Source: CBDAPI01 sp965248635
Lineage (GTDB): Bacteria; Acidobacteriota; UBA6911; RPQK01; CBDAPI01
Reading direction: 5' to 3'
Length of the DNA stretch: 64,000 nt
Assembly: GCA_965248635.1 (NCBI GenBank)
Contig: OZ252114.1
Coordinates: 2,480,001 to 2,544,000, forward strand
Translations under genes and position numbers: made by a program
Notes under the pieces: generated by a model
What the model saw: the letters and a program-made list of their open reading frames with translations, nothing else
Told to the model about the DNA's origin: nothing
The model's database searches: none
Shown: positions 35,934-45,634 of the stretch, one piece after another
Position numbering within the stretch: position 1 is the stretch's first letter
Layout of the letters: each line of letters starts with the position of its first letter

Positions 35934-37932
35934 ATGCGATACCCTTTGCCAATCCTGAGTGTCCTTCTCACTCTTTCCTGCAGCGGTTTGTGGGGCGGCA
36001 GCCACCTCCCCGCCCAGGACAAGCTGATCCTTCACCTGAGCGCCGATCGAGGAGTGGAGCGCAATTACCGGGGTGGGATCAGTCGCTGGACCGACCAGTC
36101 CGGCGGTCTCGAGTTCATTGTGCCGTCGCAGCAGCTTTCACCCGTTTTCAAACCCGCCACCCTCCAATGGATACGGCGTAATTCACTTCCAGGGGCGCAG
36201 TCTTCTGCGTTCCACCAGTGCTCTGCCGGGGTTGAATCTCAATGTTACCGTGGCCTTTGGCTCCCAGCTTCACAACGGAGACTTTGCCGTTTTCTCGCTC
36301 CAGATCGTTGCGGGCGGTGGGGGTGCTGGGAGAGTTCGAATCTACAAGAACGGCCGCCACCGTTATCTGAACCATTTGGAGCAGGGATTTCTTGTCGAGC
36401 CCGGGGGGACCCCGGTTTGGTTGTGGAGATTGGAGGAAGCTCTGTGAACCCAACAGGTGCAGGCTTCCATGTGGGCGACATCGCCGAAGTTCTTATTTAC
36501 GGGAAGGCGCTCAGCGCAGATGAGCGCGAGGCTCTGGAGAAGGATCTGGGCAGGCGCTACGGCCTCGAAACAGCACCGACCGGGTCCAGCCTGCGCTTCG
36601 CCACGCGCTTTCGCCAGCCGGACCTCGAGGGGGGCTTCCAAGTCCAGTTCCGAAGGGAGAGCTGGAGTCCGGCAAAAACGGCGGCGATCGTAGTGGACAT
36701 GTGGGACGATCACCACTGCCTGAGTGCAGCTCGCCGGGTGGTCGAAATGGCTCCCCATATGGACCGAGTTCTGGCCAGCCTGCGTCGGCGAAAAGTTCTG
36801 ATCATCCATGCTCCGAGCGCTACGATGGACTTCTACCAGGGACATCCAGCCCGTATCCGGGCTCAGCAAGCACCGCACCATGAGGCTCCGCTGAGTTTCC
36901 AGTGGAACGATCCCAATCTGAAGTGCGAAGCACCTTTACCGGGAGTAAAGTCGGGCTGCTCCTGCGACACCGAAAAGGTCTGCGCCAAGAGCTATCGTGC
37001 CTAGACTCGCCAGATTCAGCCATTGGGGTCAAGGATCAGGACGTTATCAGCGATGACGGCCAGGAAATCTTCAACGTCTTGAAAAGCCGGAGCATAGAAA
37101 ATCTCCTGATCATGGGTGTCCATACCAATGTTTGCGTGCTGGGCCGGCCCTTCGGGATCCGCCAGATGGTCTATCTGGGCAAGAACGTGGTCCTGGTGCG
37201 CGACCTGACCGACAGGTACAACCGTGCGCCCGGGCGGCACTTTGCGGGAATCTCACGAACCGTCGCACACATCGAAAAATATTGGACCCCGACCACCAGC
37301 TCGACTTTTTTGACCGGGCTCCCCGAGTTCCGTTTTGAGGAAGATCCACGGCCTCATGTGGTATTCCTTCTTGGAGAGAAGGAATACCAGACCGGAAAAA
37401 CGTTGCCGGAGCTGGCCGTGCAGGAGCTGGAACCGCGCGGTGTCCGCTTCAGCTTTGTGCATGCTGATGCTCAGAAAATCCACCGTTTCCCGGGACTGGA
37501 GGTGCTGGACTCGGCCGACTTGCTGGTTTTAAGCGTACGCAGGCTCAATCCCCCAGTGAAACAGCTGGCCCTGATTCGAAAGTATCTGGAAGCACCCGAT
37601 CCTCGCTCTACAAGCATCTTCCGCTGGCCGATGAAGCCCGGCCCCTTTTGATGGGACGGGCTGGGGAACGGCTTCCTCATGAGCCGGTGGCCTGGGTCCA
37701 CTCCTACGGGCAGTCACGCGTCTTCTACACTTCCCTGGGGCATCCCCGGGATTTTGACCTGCCCGCTTTCCGCCGGTTGCTTGTCAATGGGATCTTTTGG
37801 GCCTTGAGTCCCGAGGTGCCCGAGCAACCGCAACGTATCCCCGATTCGTTCGGCACTCCGTTTTCCGGCCAGAGCCTTAAACTCCGCCTGACGCCTTCTT
37901 CCTCTCTAAGAAGAGCTTCTCCACCTCACTAA
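35934..37932 (+). pseudogene. LamG/isochorismatase/ThuA fusion, multiply frameshifted
   Basis: The start at 35934 has AGGAG and a signal peptide (MRYPLPILSVLLTLSCSGLWGG). A LamG-like domain (DKLILHLSADRGVERNYRGG, then RSLLRSTSALPGLNLNVTVAFG in another frame, then VGDIAEVLIYGKALSADEREALEKDLGRRYG back in the first) is followed by a cysteine hydrolase of the isochorismatase fold (AAIVVDMWDDHHC, IENLLIMGVHTNVCVLGRPFGIRQM). A ThuA-like domain closes it (PHVVFLLGEKEYQTGKTLPELA, then PVAWVHSYGQSRVFYTSLGHPRDFDLPAFRRLLVNGIFWAL). Frames shift near 36170, 36400, 37010 and 37640, and a TAG stands where Trp is expected at about 37003. At least five lesions mean it is dead. Confidence 0.8.
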
Positions 37933-37974
37933 TCGAGTGTTCCAAAATCTCCTGCCGGCGCTGATTTAGCACGG

Positions 37975-38250
37975 GGCAGCCGGCGAGTTGTTCCGAGCTC
38001 TCCACAGCGACATTCTAGACTTTGGGTGTCGAGTTGCCGGCACTGAACAAAAGCTCTATCTATCGGGGGGCCTCGGCGGTCATCGGTGATCTCAAGTTGC
38101 CGACGAGAGTAGCTGGTTGTGCGGATCGGCTGACCCGAGGGTGCGCGGGGCAGAGTTCGCGCTCGCGGGGGCCTTTAACCCCTCAAGAATTCTGGTCCTG
38201 ATCAGGCAGCCTCTGATTCCTCTTCCCTTGGGCCCACTTTGTCCCATTTG
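37975..38250 (-). repeat. dispersed repeat A, copy 2
   Basis: The reverse complement of this stretch matches 17440-17700 in the same order of blocks (GAATCAGAGGC, GCGCACCCTCGGGTCAGCC, GGCAACTCGACACCCAAA, GAATGTCGCTGTGGA). It lies just before the AT-richer island and may have taken part in its insertion. Confidence 0.65.
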
Positions 38251-38350
38251 TCCTGAAGACATACACTTCAGAATATGGTACAAATCTACCGGATTGAATA
38301 TTTTTGCAAGGAGCATTGATGAGTTCTGCGGCGACCGAGAGCGAAACAGT

Positions 38351-39184
38351 ATGTTAGGAGCACTGGGAAAGGCCAGCAGCCTGACTATCCTGTCTGTTTT
38401 TTTGCTTGGTTTCCGGGTTTCCTCTCACCCGTTGGTTTGTACTTTCGTTGATAAGGAGGGAGATCCCTTAGAGAGTGTCGAGACTCAGCTTATATTTCTG
38501 GATGCTGAGGATGAAAAAGAGGGAGAAGCGAATTACCGAAAGTCGGACACAGAGGGACGAGTCGAATTCAGGGGTCTACGGCCAGGTAGCTATATGGTTC
38601 AGGCTCAGCTTAAGGGCTACATGCCTTTTAAGGTGATGATCAAAATGCAAGCAGCCGAGCATCTCCACAAAGTTTTGCTTAAGCAAGAGGAGTTTGAGGA
38701 CCTAGAGAAGAAAGTGCTTGAGTCACTTAACAATCAAGATTTTGAAACCGCTATCCAAGGGCTGGAAAGACTTTTAAATCATTATCCTGAGGATGCTACC
38801 TTGCACGATAACTTGGCCCGCGCCTATGCAGGAATGCTAGACGAGAAACAGGCTTTGGCTGAAGCAGAAAGAGCAGGCGAATTGGATCCAGGTTTTAGCT
38901 CAACAAAAAATGAGGTCCAGCAACTCATTTTACGCACTTCAGGTGAAAAAGCTTTGCAAGAGAGAGACTTCAAAACTGCTGTAGAGCGATTTAATGCTCT
39001 GACAGAACTAGATCCTCAAAATCCAGCAGCCCATGAGGGACTTGCCCTTGCTTATGGACACCAGGGTAAATTTAAGAAAGCACTGGATGTTATTAGACGT
39101 GCGCTCGAATTAGACTCGGACAATCCTTCTCTCAAGAAAATAAAGAAAATATTAGAAGCTAACGCTGGTACTCAGGAACCCTAG
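38351..39184 (+). CDS. TPR protein with carboxypeptidase-regulatory-like domain
   Basis: About 277 residues. A hydrophobic start (LTILSVFLLGFRVSS) suggests export. Residues 27-110 form a CarboxypepD_reg-like beta domain (KSDTEGRVEFRGLRPGSYMVQAQLKGY). Several TPR units follow (FETAIQGLERLLNHYPEDATLHDNLARAYAG, FKTAVERFNALTELDPQNPAAHEGLALAYGHQGKFKKALDVIRRALELDSDNP). Such proteins act as periplasmic scaffolds. The ATG at 38351 was chosen because it places the signal correctly; its ribosome site is weak. Base composition is clearly more AT-rich than before 38 kb, shared with the next four genes. Confidence 0.78.
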   Translation: MLGALGKASSLTILSVFLLGFRVSSHPLVCTFVDKEGDPLESVETQLIFLDAEDEKEGEANYRKSDTEGRVEFRGLRPGSYMVQAQLKGYMPFKVMIKMQAAEHLHKVLLKQEEFEDLEKKVLESLNNQDFETAIQGLERLLNHYPEDATLHDNLARAYAGMLDEKQALAEAERAGELDPGFSSTKNEVQQLILRTSGEKALQERDFKTAVERFNALTELDPQNPAAHEGLALAYGHQGKFKKALDVIRRALELDSDNPSLKKIKKILEANAGTQEP

Positions 39185-39289
39185 TGAACGTCGATGTCGG
39201 ATTTTTCGAGATGGATACATTGTGACACCAATGCTTTATCCAGTATGAGATGTTAGATTTTTCGAAAAAGGGCTCACCCAATCAGGATA

Positions 39290-39516
39290 GAGACTGTCCC
39301 GAATTTAGTTGAAGGTTGAGAAGGCGGTTCGTCCGGCCGACTCGAAAGAATCGGTTGGCTTAAGAACTTTCAAAAGGAGGAACCGCCATGAAGAGATCTT
39401 ACCGAATCGTAACCCAGAAGAACTTCCGCAGAATCCACAGCTACCGGGATCGGTGGATGCTCAAGGCCAAGCTCCGAGATGAGGTCACTATGGACACCCA
39501 GGGAAAGGTGGCTTAG
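39290..39516 (+). pseudogene. insertion-element 5' remnant
   Basis: An AGACTGTCCCGAATTTAG end-like sequence at 39291 is followed by a strong AAGGAGG site and a 42-codon frame starting MKRSYRIVTQKNFRRIHSYR (39388-39516). This looks like the left end and first codons of a transposase gene whose rest is gone. Family not identified. A related AGACTGTCCC stretch is near 13572. Confidence 0.4.
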
Positions 39517-39520
39517 GATC

Positions 39521-41407
39521 GTGCTCAAACAGAACCGCCTTCCACTTTCAACTGTGAATGAGGCACCCTCTCAGGATAAATGTCTTCTCAACCGACACCG
39601 TAAGCATAGACAGCGGAATTCGAGATTCGGGTGGCACTTTGAGCTTCTGTTGGCTATGTCCAGCCTTCTTTTGGGGGGGCTTTTTCCAAGGCTTGTTCTT
39701 TCTGAAAATCAGAACGTAAATGCTGCGAACAGCAAGACAGTTTTAGTGTCTCCTGATTTCTACGATGTGGCGCGGGAGGCTGGGCTCCTGGCGCAGAATG
39801 TTTATGGACACCCAAACCACAAGAAGTACATCATTGAAACCACAGGAAATGGTGTAGCGATATTTGATTTTAATAATGATGGCTGGTCGGACATTTTTCT
39901 GGTCAACGGGTGGAGATTGGAAGGATTTTCGAACAACCGCCAGAAACCAACCAGTCAACTGTATCGCAATAATGGCGAAGGAACTTTCACTGATGTGACA
40001 ATACCGGCGGGTCTCAGCCGTACTGGTTGGGGGCAAGGTGTTTGTGTCGGAGATTGGGACAATGATGGGTTCAACGACCTGTTCGTCACTTTTTTCGGAA
40101 CCAATATTCTGTATCGCAACCGCGGTGACGGGACCTTTGAGGATGTTACGCAAGTAGCGGGGTTAGGTGCAAGCGTAGAGCGTTGGAGCACAGGTTGCGC
40201 TTTTCTGGACTTCGACAGGGATGGGGACCTCGATCTCTTCGTAGCGAATTATCTCAAATTCGACATTAAAACGATTCCCGAGCCAGGAGAAAACCGCTTC
40301 TGCCAATGGAAAGGCATGCCAGTAATGTGTGGACCCGGCGGCTTGCCCGGAGAAACCAACCTTCTTTATCGCAACAATGGCAATGGTACTTTTACCGATG
40401 TTTCGGTCTCTGCTGGGATCTCAGAACCGACCGAGAACTATGCGTTCTCTCCATTGGTGGCAGACTTTAACAATGATCAGTGGCCAGACATTTATGTAGC
40501 ATGTGATTCTACAGCCAACCTTCTTTATATCAATCAAAAGAATGGAACTTTTGCTGAAGCAGGTGCTTATGCTGGAGCTGCCTTCAATGAGGAGGGAAGA
40601 GCACAGGCAGGCATGGGGGCTACGGCAGCCGATTTTGATAACGATGGATTACTGGATATTTTCGTCACAAATTTCTCTGAAGATTACTTCACTTTTTATC
40701 GAAATGATGGAGAGTCGTCCTTCACGGACATGACGCATAGGGTGCGACTAGGGGTAAACACTCGCTTTCTAGGCTGGGGCACGGGTTTTATAGATTTTGA
40801 CAACGATGGTTGGAAAGATATTTTCGCGGCCAACGGGCACGTTTATCCGGAAGTGGAGACACTCGGTCAGCACTATAAACAATCGAAATTGCTTTATCAC
40901 AACCTTGGCAATGGAACATTCAACGACGTTTCTCAGCAATCCGGTCCAGGGATGCGCAAGCGCCATGTGAGCCGCGGAGTCGCCTTCGGCGATCTCGATA
41001 ATGATGGACGCGTGGAGATTGTAGTCAGTAACATGAACGAGATTCCCAGTTTATTCTTCAATCGTGGAACATGTGAGAATTCGGTACTCATTCGCCTTGT
41101 GGGTAGCAAGTCGAATCAGAATGGGATTGGAGCACGTGTGGTGGTGATCGCAGGCAAAGCCGCACAGATCGATGAAGTTCGGAGTGGCGGCAGTTACATA
41201 TCCCATAATGACTTTCGGCTCCACTTTGGAGTTGGCGACGCTGAGCAAATCGAGCGACTGGAAGTTCGCTGGCCGAGCGGTGAGATTGACACGGTTACGG
41301 AGGTAGCCACGAATGCCTTAATTACTATTGTCGAAGGAAGAGGACTTACTAATCGGAAACCCTATAATAAACCTTTTCTTCTTTGGCAGGGGAGATCTTC
41401 GGAATGA
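39521..41407 (+). CDS. CRTAC1 family FG-GAP/UnbV protein
   Basis: An exported beta-propeller protein of about 628 residues. After a basic stretch and a hydrophobic segment (ELLLAMSSLLLGGLFPRL), at least six FG-GAP/VCBS units carry the calcium-binding DxDxDGxxD pattern (FDFNNDGWSDIFLVNG, GDWDNDGFNDLFVTFFG, LDFDRDGDLDLFVANY, ADFDNDGLLDIFVTNF, IDFDNDGWKDIFAANGH, GDLDNDGRVEIVVSNM). The C-terminal UnbV/ASPIC domain reads GIGARVVVIAG, VRSGGSYISHNDFRLHFGVGDA and LEVRWPSGEIDTV. The start is uncertain: GTG at 39521 is used, GTG 39554 or ATG 39656 are possible. The role is surface binding or scaffolding; no enzyme site is visible. Confidence 0.88.
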   Translation: MLKQNRLPLSTVNEAPSQDKCLLNRHRKHRQRNSRFGWHFELLLAMSSLLLGGLFPRLVLSENQNVNAANSKTVLVSPDFYDVAREAGLLAQNVYGHPNHKKYIIETTGNGVAIFDFNNDGWSDIFLVNGWRLEGFSNNRQKPTSQLYRNNGEGTFTDVTIPAGLSRTGWGQGVCVGDWDNDGFNDLFVTFFGTNILYRNRGDGTFEDVTQVAGLGASVERWSTGCAFLDFDRDGDLDLFVANYLKFDIKTIPEPGENRFCQWKGMPVMCGPGGLPGETNLLYRNNGNGTFTDVSVSAGISEPTENYAFSPLVADFNNDQWPDIYVACDSTANLLYINQKNGTFAEAGAYAGAAFNEEGRAQAGMGATAADFDNDGLLDIFVTNFSEDYFTFYRNDGESSFTDMTHRVRLGVNTRFLGWGTGFIDFDNDGWKDIFAANGHVYPEVETLGQHYKQSKLLYHNLGNGTFNDVSQQSGPGMRKRHVSRGVAFGDLDNDGRVEIVVSNMNEIPSLFFNRGTCENSVLIRLVGSKSNQNGIGARVVVIAGKAAQIDEVRSGGSYISHNDFRLHFGVGDAEQIERLEVRWPSGEIDTVTEVATNALITIVEGRGLTNRKPYNKPFLLWQGRSSE

Positions 41408-41429
41408 CAAGGGGAGGTCTGATTGGGGT

Positions 41430-43385
41430 TCATTTTTGGGGCGTGTCCTTAAGCAACACCCGTTGCCTTTCGCTTGCACTTCGTAATTTCTGAGAAATGT
41501 GTAGAGCGCTTTTGGCTTTTTCTTTTCGTCCCAACTTTCGATAAAGACTGAAAAGCTGATAGTGGATACTACCGTCAGTATCGGTGTCGGCGCCCAGTTC
41601 CAAATGCTCAATCGCCTCTTCGGTTCGATCCAACATTGCCAAAGCCCTCCCCAGTGGAACGTGGGCGCCAACGAGTTCGGGGTGCAATTCCAGGGCCCTG
41701 CGAAGTAGTGGGATGGCCCTTTGTGGACGACCAAGCCGTAAAAGGCAGGACCCCTGCATCAAGTGGGCTTCAGCATGGAAAGGATCGAGCTCGAGAACGC
41801 GTTGGTAAACCTCGGCGCTACGTTCAAACTCCAACTGCTCAAAATAGGCATTACCCAGGGAAAAGAGAAGTGCCGGATTCCCTGGTCTGATCTTTGCCGC
41901 CGTTTCATACTCGTTGGCAGCCTGTTGAAAGAACTCTTGAACAAATAGAGCGTCACCCAGCAGCTGGTGAGCTCTTACCGATTCAGGATTGAGTTCAACG
42001 ATTTTCTCCAGCGTCTGCAAGGCTAGCTTCTTATAACTGGCACCTAAAACATAGAATACTTCGGGATCATCACTCAGCTTCACGCCTTCTAGCAAATCGA
42101 TCAAGTTTTCAAAGCGCTCCAACCGGAAAAGTGTTCGCATCAGGGCGGTCTTGATTTCGGAATTGGTCATAACGCCCGCTCCCGGGGGAAGAAGCATGCG
42201 AAGTCCATCCTCGTAGCGCTTCTCACGAATGTACTGCAAACCTAATGAAGGCCTATTATGTTCAGGTAACTCCCCGGGCATTTTTGTTGACGAATGGTAG
42301 TCATGAATCAATTTATCTCGTCGCTTCTCGGCTAATGAGCGCCACCAAACGGTGTGCTCTCGTCGGCCCAGATGGGCGGATAGCTCAGTCAACAAATAGG
42401 TAGCCCCGAAGCTTCCTTGTTTCGCTTCTTGTTCTAAATGCAGGTAGTCACCTGGCGGCTGCTGAGATACAAAGTTAACCGGCAACGGCGGCAGCGGATC
42501 AAAAAACTGGGGCCGGATATCAACGGCTTCGTTCAGTTCGCGCAACGCCGCTCGGATATCTCCTTTGAACAGGTGGAAAACAGAAATTCCGAAACGGGCT
42601 TCGTAGCTAAAGGGATCCAGCTGTAACTCTTCCTCAAAAGCCTGTTTTGCAGCATCCCAATCTTCAACTTTCAACAAGAACATACCAAGGGCAGTTCTCA
42701 GCCCCGGAACCTTGGTTGAAGCGATCACTGCCTGGCGATAGTTTCTAATGGTCACGGTTTGCCATTCTGGTCTGTCAGCATAGAATTCGGCAGTCACTAG
42801 TGGGACGAAACCCGAATCCTTGAAGTTGGCAAGCTGGTCGAACGCCTTCTGTCCGAGGTCGAGGTAAACAAGTCCGAGACTGTAAAGGGATTCTACGTCT
42901 TCTGGATTCTCCTTGAGGAGTTCCTTGTACTGGGCAATAGCTTCGTCAAAGCGGTTGAGCCCCACCAGGACCGCGGCTAGAAACCGGCGTACAGCTTCTT
43001 GCTGTGGTTGGAGCTCTAAGGCATTTTGCAGCAAAGGTAATGCCCTTTGGTACCGCCCGGTCTCAAAATAAAGGCGACCGAGGAAGAAGTTAGGGACGAA
43101 CAAGTTGGAGTTCCGAAGAAGTGCTTCCTCAAAGGCTTTTTCCGCCGGCTCGATCTTTTTCTGAAAGTACCGCGCAAGGCCTAAATTGCTGTATATCTCG
43201 GCTGCGTTCGGTGCCAGCTGGAGCAACTTTTCGTAGTACTCCGCTGCCTTTTGATAATCCTGGTGCTTCATGGCAGTCGCGGCTGCCGAGGACATCTCTT
43301 GCGGCGATTGCCCTCGCACCAGACTGAGCGAGCCAATCCCAAGGACGAATATCACCACATGCACCCGCCCACTATGATTTCTCAT
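41430..43385 (-). CDS. large TPR protein, exported
   Basis: A 651-residue TPR superhelix with an N-terminal signal (VHVVIFVLGIGSLSLVRG). At least ten TPR units can be read, for example DYQKAAEYYEKLLQLAPNAAEIYSNLGLARY, RYQRALPLLQNALELQPQ, RFDEAIAQYKELLKENPEDVESLYSLGLVYLDLG and ERSAEVYQRVLELDPFHAEAHLMQGSCLLRLG. A non-TPR stretch lies at about 290-400. It is the last gene of a three-gene TPR operon (45134 to 41430), starting 2 bp after the preceding stop. Such proteins frequently accompany CRTAC1 genes; the adjacent CRTAC1 gene converges on it. Confidence 0.85.
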   Translation of the reverse strand: MRNHSGRVHVVIFVLGIGSLSLVRGQSPQEMSSAAATAMKHQDYQKAAEYYEKLLQLAPNAAEIYSNLGLARYFQKKIEPAEKAFEEALLRNSNLFVPNFFLGRLYFETGRYQRALPLLQNALELQPQQEAVRRFLAAVLVGLNRFDEAIAQYKELLKENPEDVESLYSLGLVYLDLGQKAFDQLANFKDSGFVPLVTAEFYADRPEWQTVTIRNYRQAVIASTKVPGLRTALGMFLLKVEDWDAAKQAFEEELQLDPFSYEARFGISVFHLFKGDIRAALRELNEAVDIRPQFFDPLPPLPVNFVSQQPPGDYLHLEQEAKQGSFGATYLLTELSAHLGRREHTVWWRSLAEKRRDKLIHDYHSSTKMPGELPEHNRPSLGLQYIREKRYEDGLRMLLPPGAGVMTNSEIKTALMRTLFRLERFENLIDLLEGVKLSDDPEVFYVLGASYKKLALQTLEKIVELNPESVRAHQLLGDALFVQEFFQQAANEYETAAKIRPGNPALLFSLGNAYFEQLEFERSAEVYQRVLELDPFHAEAHLMQGSCLLRLGRPQRAIPLLRRALELHPELVGAHVPLGRALAMLDRTEEAIEHLELGADTDTDGSIHYQLFSLYRKLGRKEKAKSALHISQKLRSASERQRVLLKDTPQK

Positions 43386-43387
43386 CT

Positions 43388-44188
43388 TTATGGTTCTTCT
43401 CGCGGTGCTTTCTTCCCCTCCAGTTTCTTTAGTTGCTGCAGGGCTCGTTGCCGAATCAAGTCGGGACCCAATTCGGCAGCCCGCCGCAATGCTCTCTCGG
43501 CACGATCATTCTTCCCTGCCCATGCATAGGCAACCCCTAGGCGAAAAAACTGCTTGCCTTGAGGCTCTGGATTATAATGAGTCGCCTTTTCAAATTCGGA
43601 GACAGCAACTTTTACCTGCCCCCGTTTCACCGCTACATGCCCTAAAGCCTCATGGGCTTGGGCTTCCATCTGCCCTCGCGACCTTTCCCAGTCTTCCAGA
43701 GGAATCTCGCGTGGAATGCGTATCTGCTTCAGTATACGTAAGGCTTGGCGAGCATACTCCTCTGCTTGTATCACAAGGTTAGCAGCGTCTGGTCTCTTTG
43801 CGGTCGCGTTCGGGATGGCTGAGGCTAACGTTAACAATGCATTCAAATTGCCCGGGAGGAGTTGAAGATACTTCTCTCCAGCCTGCAGCATCCCTTCGAA
43901 TTCATTCAGCTCTTGGTAGGACAGCATCTGGTGCTGGTAAGCTGACGCCAATAATTCCGATTCGGGGTACTTGGAGATGAATTCTTTTACTTTGGCAATC
44001 GTCTCGTGTGCATCGGGTGCGACGAGAATCTCCAGGTAGGCATCAAACTCTTCCTGGGATTTTGCCTGAGGCGCATGAGCCGCGTCGCCTAAAGGCCCAA
44101 ACTGTCCTCGAATACGAACATTCGTAATCGTCAGCGCAAGCACAAGCAGGGCTGCAAGAAAATCGACGGTTAGTCTATTGTTCCCCAT
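43388..44188 (-). CDS. TPR-like protein with N-terminal anchor
   Basis: A 266-residue protein with one N-terminal hydrophobic segment (LAALLVLALTITNVRI), then a Gln/Ala-rich linker and TPR-like helices (AHEALGHVAVKRGQVKVAVSEFEKATHYNPEPQGKQFFRLGVAYAWAGKNDRAERALRRAAELGPD). It is the middle gene of the TPR operon. Its start lies inside the end of the preceding gene (14-bp overlap) and its stop is 2 bp from the next start, so the three are co-translated. Confidence 0.8.
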   Translation of the reverse strand: MGNNRLTVDFLAALLVLALTITNVRIRGQFGPLGDAAHAPQAKSQEEFDAYLEILVAPDAHETIAKVKEFISKYPESELLASAYQHQMLSYQELNEFEGMLQAGEKYLQLLPGNLNALLTLASAIPNATAKRPDAANLVIQAEEYARQALRILKQIRIPREIPLEDWERSRGQMEAQAHEALGHVAVKRGQVKVAVSEFEKATHYNPEPQGKQFFRLGVAYAWAGKNDRAERALRRAAELGPDLIRQRALQQLKKLEGKKAPREEP

Positions 44189-45134
44189 AAACTGCTTTGA
44201 GCTTCTTAAATATGCTCAGTTCCGCCTGAGCCTCCTCCGGCTGGCCAAGCTTTTTGTAAAGCCTGAACAGCATATAGTGGGCGGTAGTGTGTCTTGGATT
44301 CAACCGGACGATCTCCTGCAGCTCCTCCATAGCTTCGGTTACCTTTTCCAACCGCTCATAGATCTTAGCTAGAACAAGATGATTCGCATCAAGCTCCGGC
44401 TGGAGCTTAACAGCTTTCTTGGCCCAGCCTAGAGCCTGTTCAATATTCTTATTTAAAAGGAGCCGAGCCATCCCTTGATATGGCCAACTGAAGCGCTCTA
44501 TATGTTTTTCCGATAAGTGAATGGCAGCTTCGTAGCTCCGAAGAGCCTCTTCCTCTCTTTCCAGTATCTCTAGACAATAGCCTTTGTAGTAGAAACTCTT
44601 AGTATGATCCGGACTAAGCTCGATTGCTTTTTCGAAAAGCTCGAGAGCACGTTGAAAGTCATTCTGGACAGACTCAAAATAGCGGCCGAGGTGATAATGC
44701 GGCTGGTGGTCCTTAGGATCGCGTGCAGTCGCCTGTTCCATTTGGTGCTTGAACAGACTAAATTGATGCATGCGATAATAAACCATGCCTAGAGTCTTGT
44801 GCAGCAAAGCCGTGTCCAAACCGAGCTGTTCCGCCAGACGAAGAGCCTGGACTGCTGCTATTCTGTCTCCTTGCTGCCAGCGTACGACTCCGACCCAATA
44901 ATGAAGCACGGGGTTACCCGAATTTTCTTGAACTAGTTCCTTTGTCAGATGGGCAGCTTGTTCCCACTGTTGTTGTTGGACTAATTCCTCAAGGCGCTTC
45001 ATCGGATTCTCGGCGTCCGACACCAGGGGACTCGCCTGAAGAGATAACTTGAAAGTCTCCCGCTGCGCCGCGGCCCCTCCCATCGGGGCAACAAACAGAA
45101 AAGAAGCCAAAATGACGCCCATATGCCCAGCCAC
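44175..45134 (-). CDS. TPR protein, first gene of the operon
   Basis: A 319-residue exported TPR protein. The signal ends around APMGGAAAQ. TPR units include DFQRALELFEKAIELSPDHTKSFYYKGYCLEILEREEEALRSYEAAIHLSE, NIEQALGWAKKAVKLQPELDANHLVLAKIYERLEKVTEAMEELQEIVRLNPRH and AHYMLFRLYKKLGQPEEAQAELSIFKK. It opens the operon, which is transcribed leftward from near 45150, beside MITE-4. Confidence 0.82.
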   Translation of the reverse strand: MAGHMGVILASFLFVAPMGGAAAQRETFKLSLQASPLVSDAENPMKRLEELVQQQQWEQAAHLTKELVQENSGNPVLHYWVGVVRWQQGDRIAAVQALRLAEQLGLDTALLHKTLGMVYYRMHQFSLFKHQMEQATARDPKDHQPHYHLGRYFESVQNDFQRALELFEKAIELSPDHTKSFYYKGYCLEILEREEEALRSYEAAIHLSEKHIERFSWPYQGMARLLLNKNIEQALGWAKKAVKLQPELDANHLVLAKIYERLEKVTEAMEELQEIVRLNPRHTTAHYMLFRLYKKLGQPEEAQAELSIFKKLKAVYGEQ

Positions 45135-45271
45135 TTTAACATCTTTTCGAAGGGTCCAGTATGAGATCCGAAAGGGGGTTCAGCTCGTTTCGGACGGAGC
45201 TGACGTGGTACGGCGCGCCAAAAGTTTTGCCCCAGGCCTCGGTGCAAGCGACTGCCGCGCAGGACCTGGAG

Positions 45272-45591
45272 TGCGGCACTTCGAGAGCCTGTTGCCGAAC
45301 GGCATCTGCCGCCCCTCTGGGGCTGATGATAGGCTTCGACCGTTGTTTTCCGTGGGCTTGCGCCCTCGGCTATTCCCTGCCGACCGCTTCGCGGTCTTTT
45401 CAGACGAGCCCCCACAGGGGCGAACTCTGCTAACGCTGCGCGGCCTTCCAAACGAGCCCCCAGAGGGGGCGAAAGAGAATAGGCGGGGCCGAAAGGACCC
45501 GTCGCAGGACAACATCACCCAAGGCAGCCCCAGTAAGGGGCGGCAGAAAGGTCGGAATCAGAATTTGGCAACAGGCTCTTCGAGTGCCGCC
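45272..45591. mobile_element. MITE-4, about 320 bp
   Basis: Long imperfect inverted repeats of about 25 bp: GCGGCACTTCGAGAGCCTG at the left and CAGGCTCTTCGAGTGCCGC at the right. Inside are two similar GACGAGCCCCCA-type units (about 45399 and 45450) and no gene; frames here are low-complexity. It separates the AT-richer TPR island from the GC-richer catabolic region. Confidence 0.6.
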
Positions 45592-45634
45592 TTACAAGGA
45601 GCTAAAGTCGCATGTATAATCGCAGAAGCCAGCG

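Noticed and set aside
37000..37010. TAG in the isochorismatase pseudogene as a recoded codon
   Set aside because: Several other frameshifts nearby show simple gene decay.
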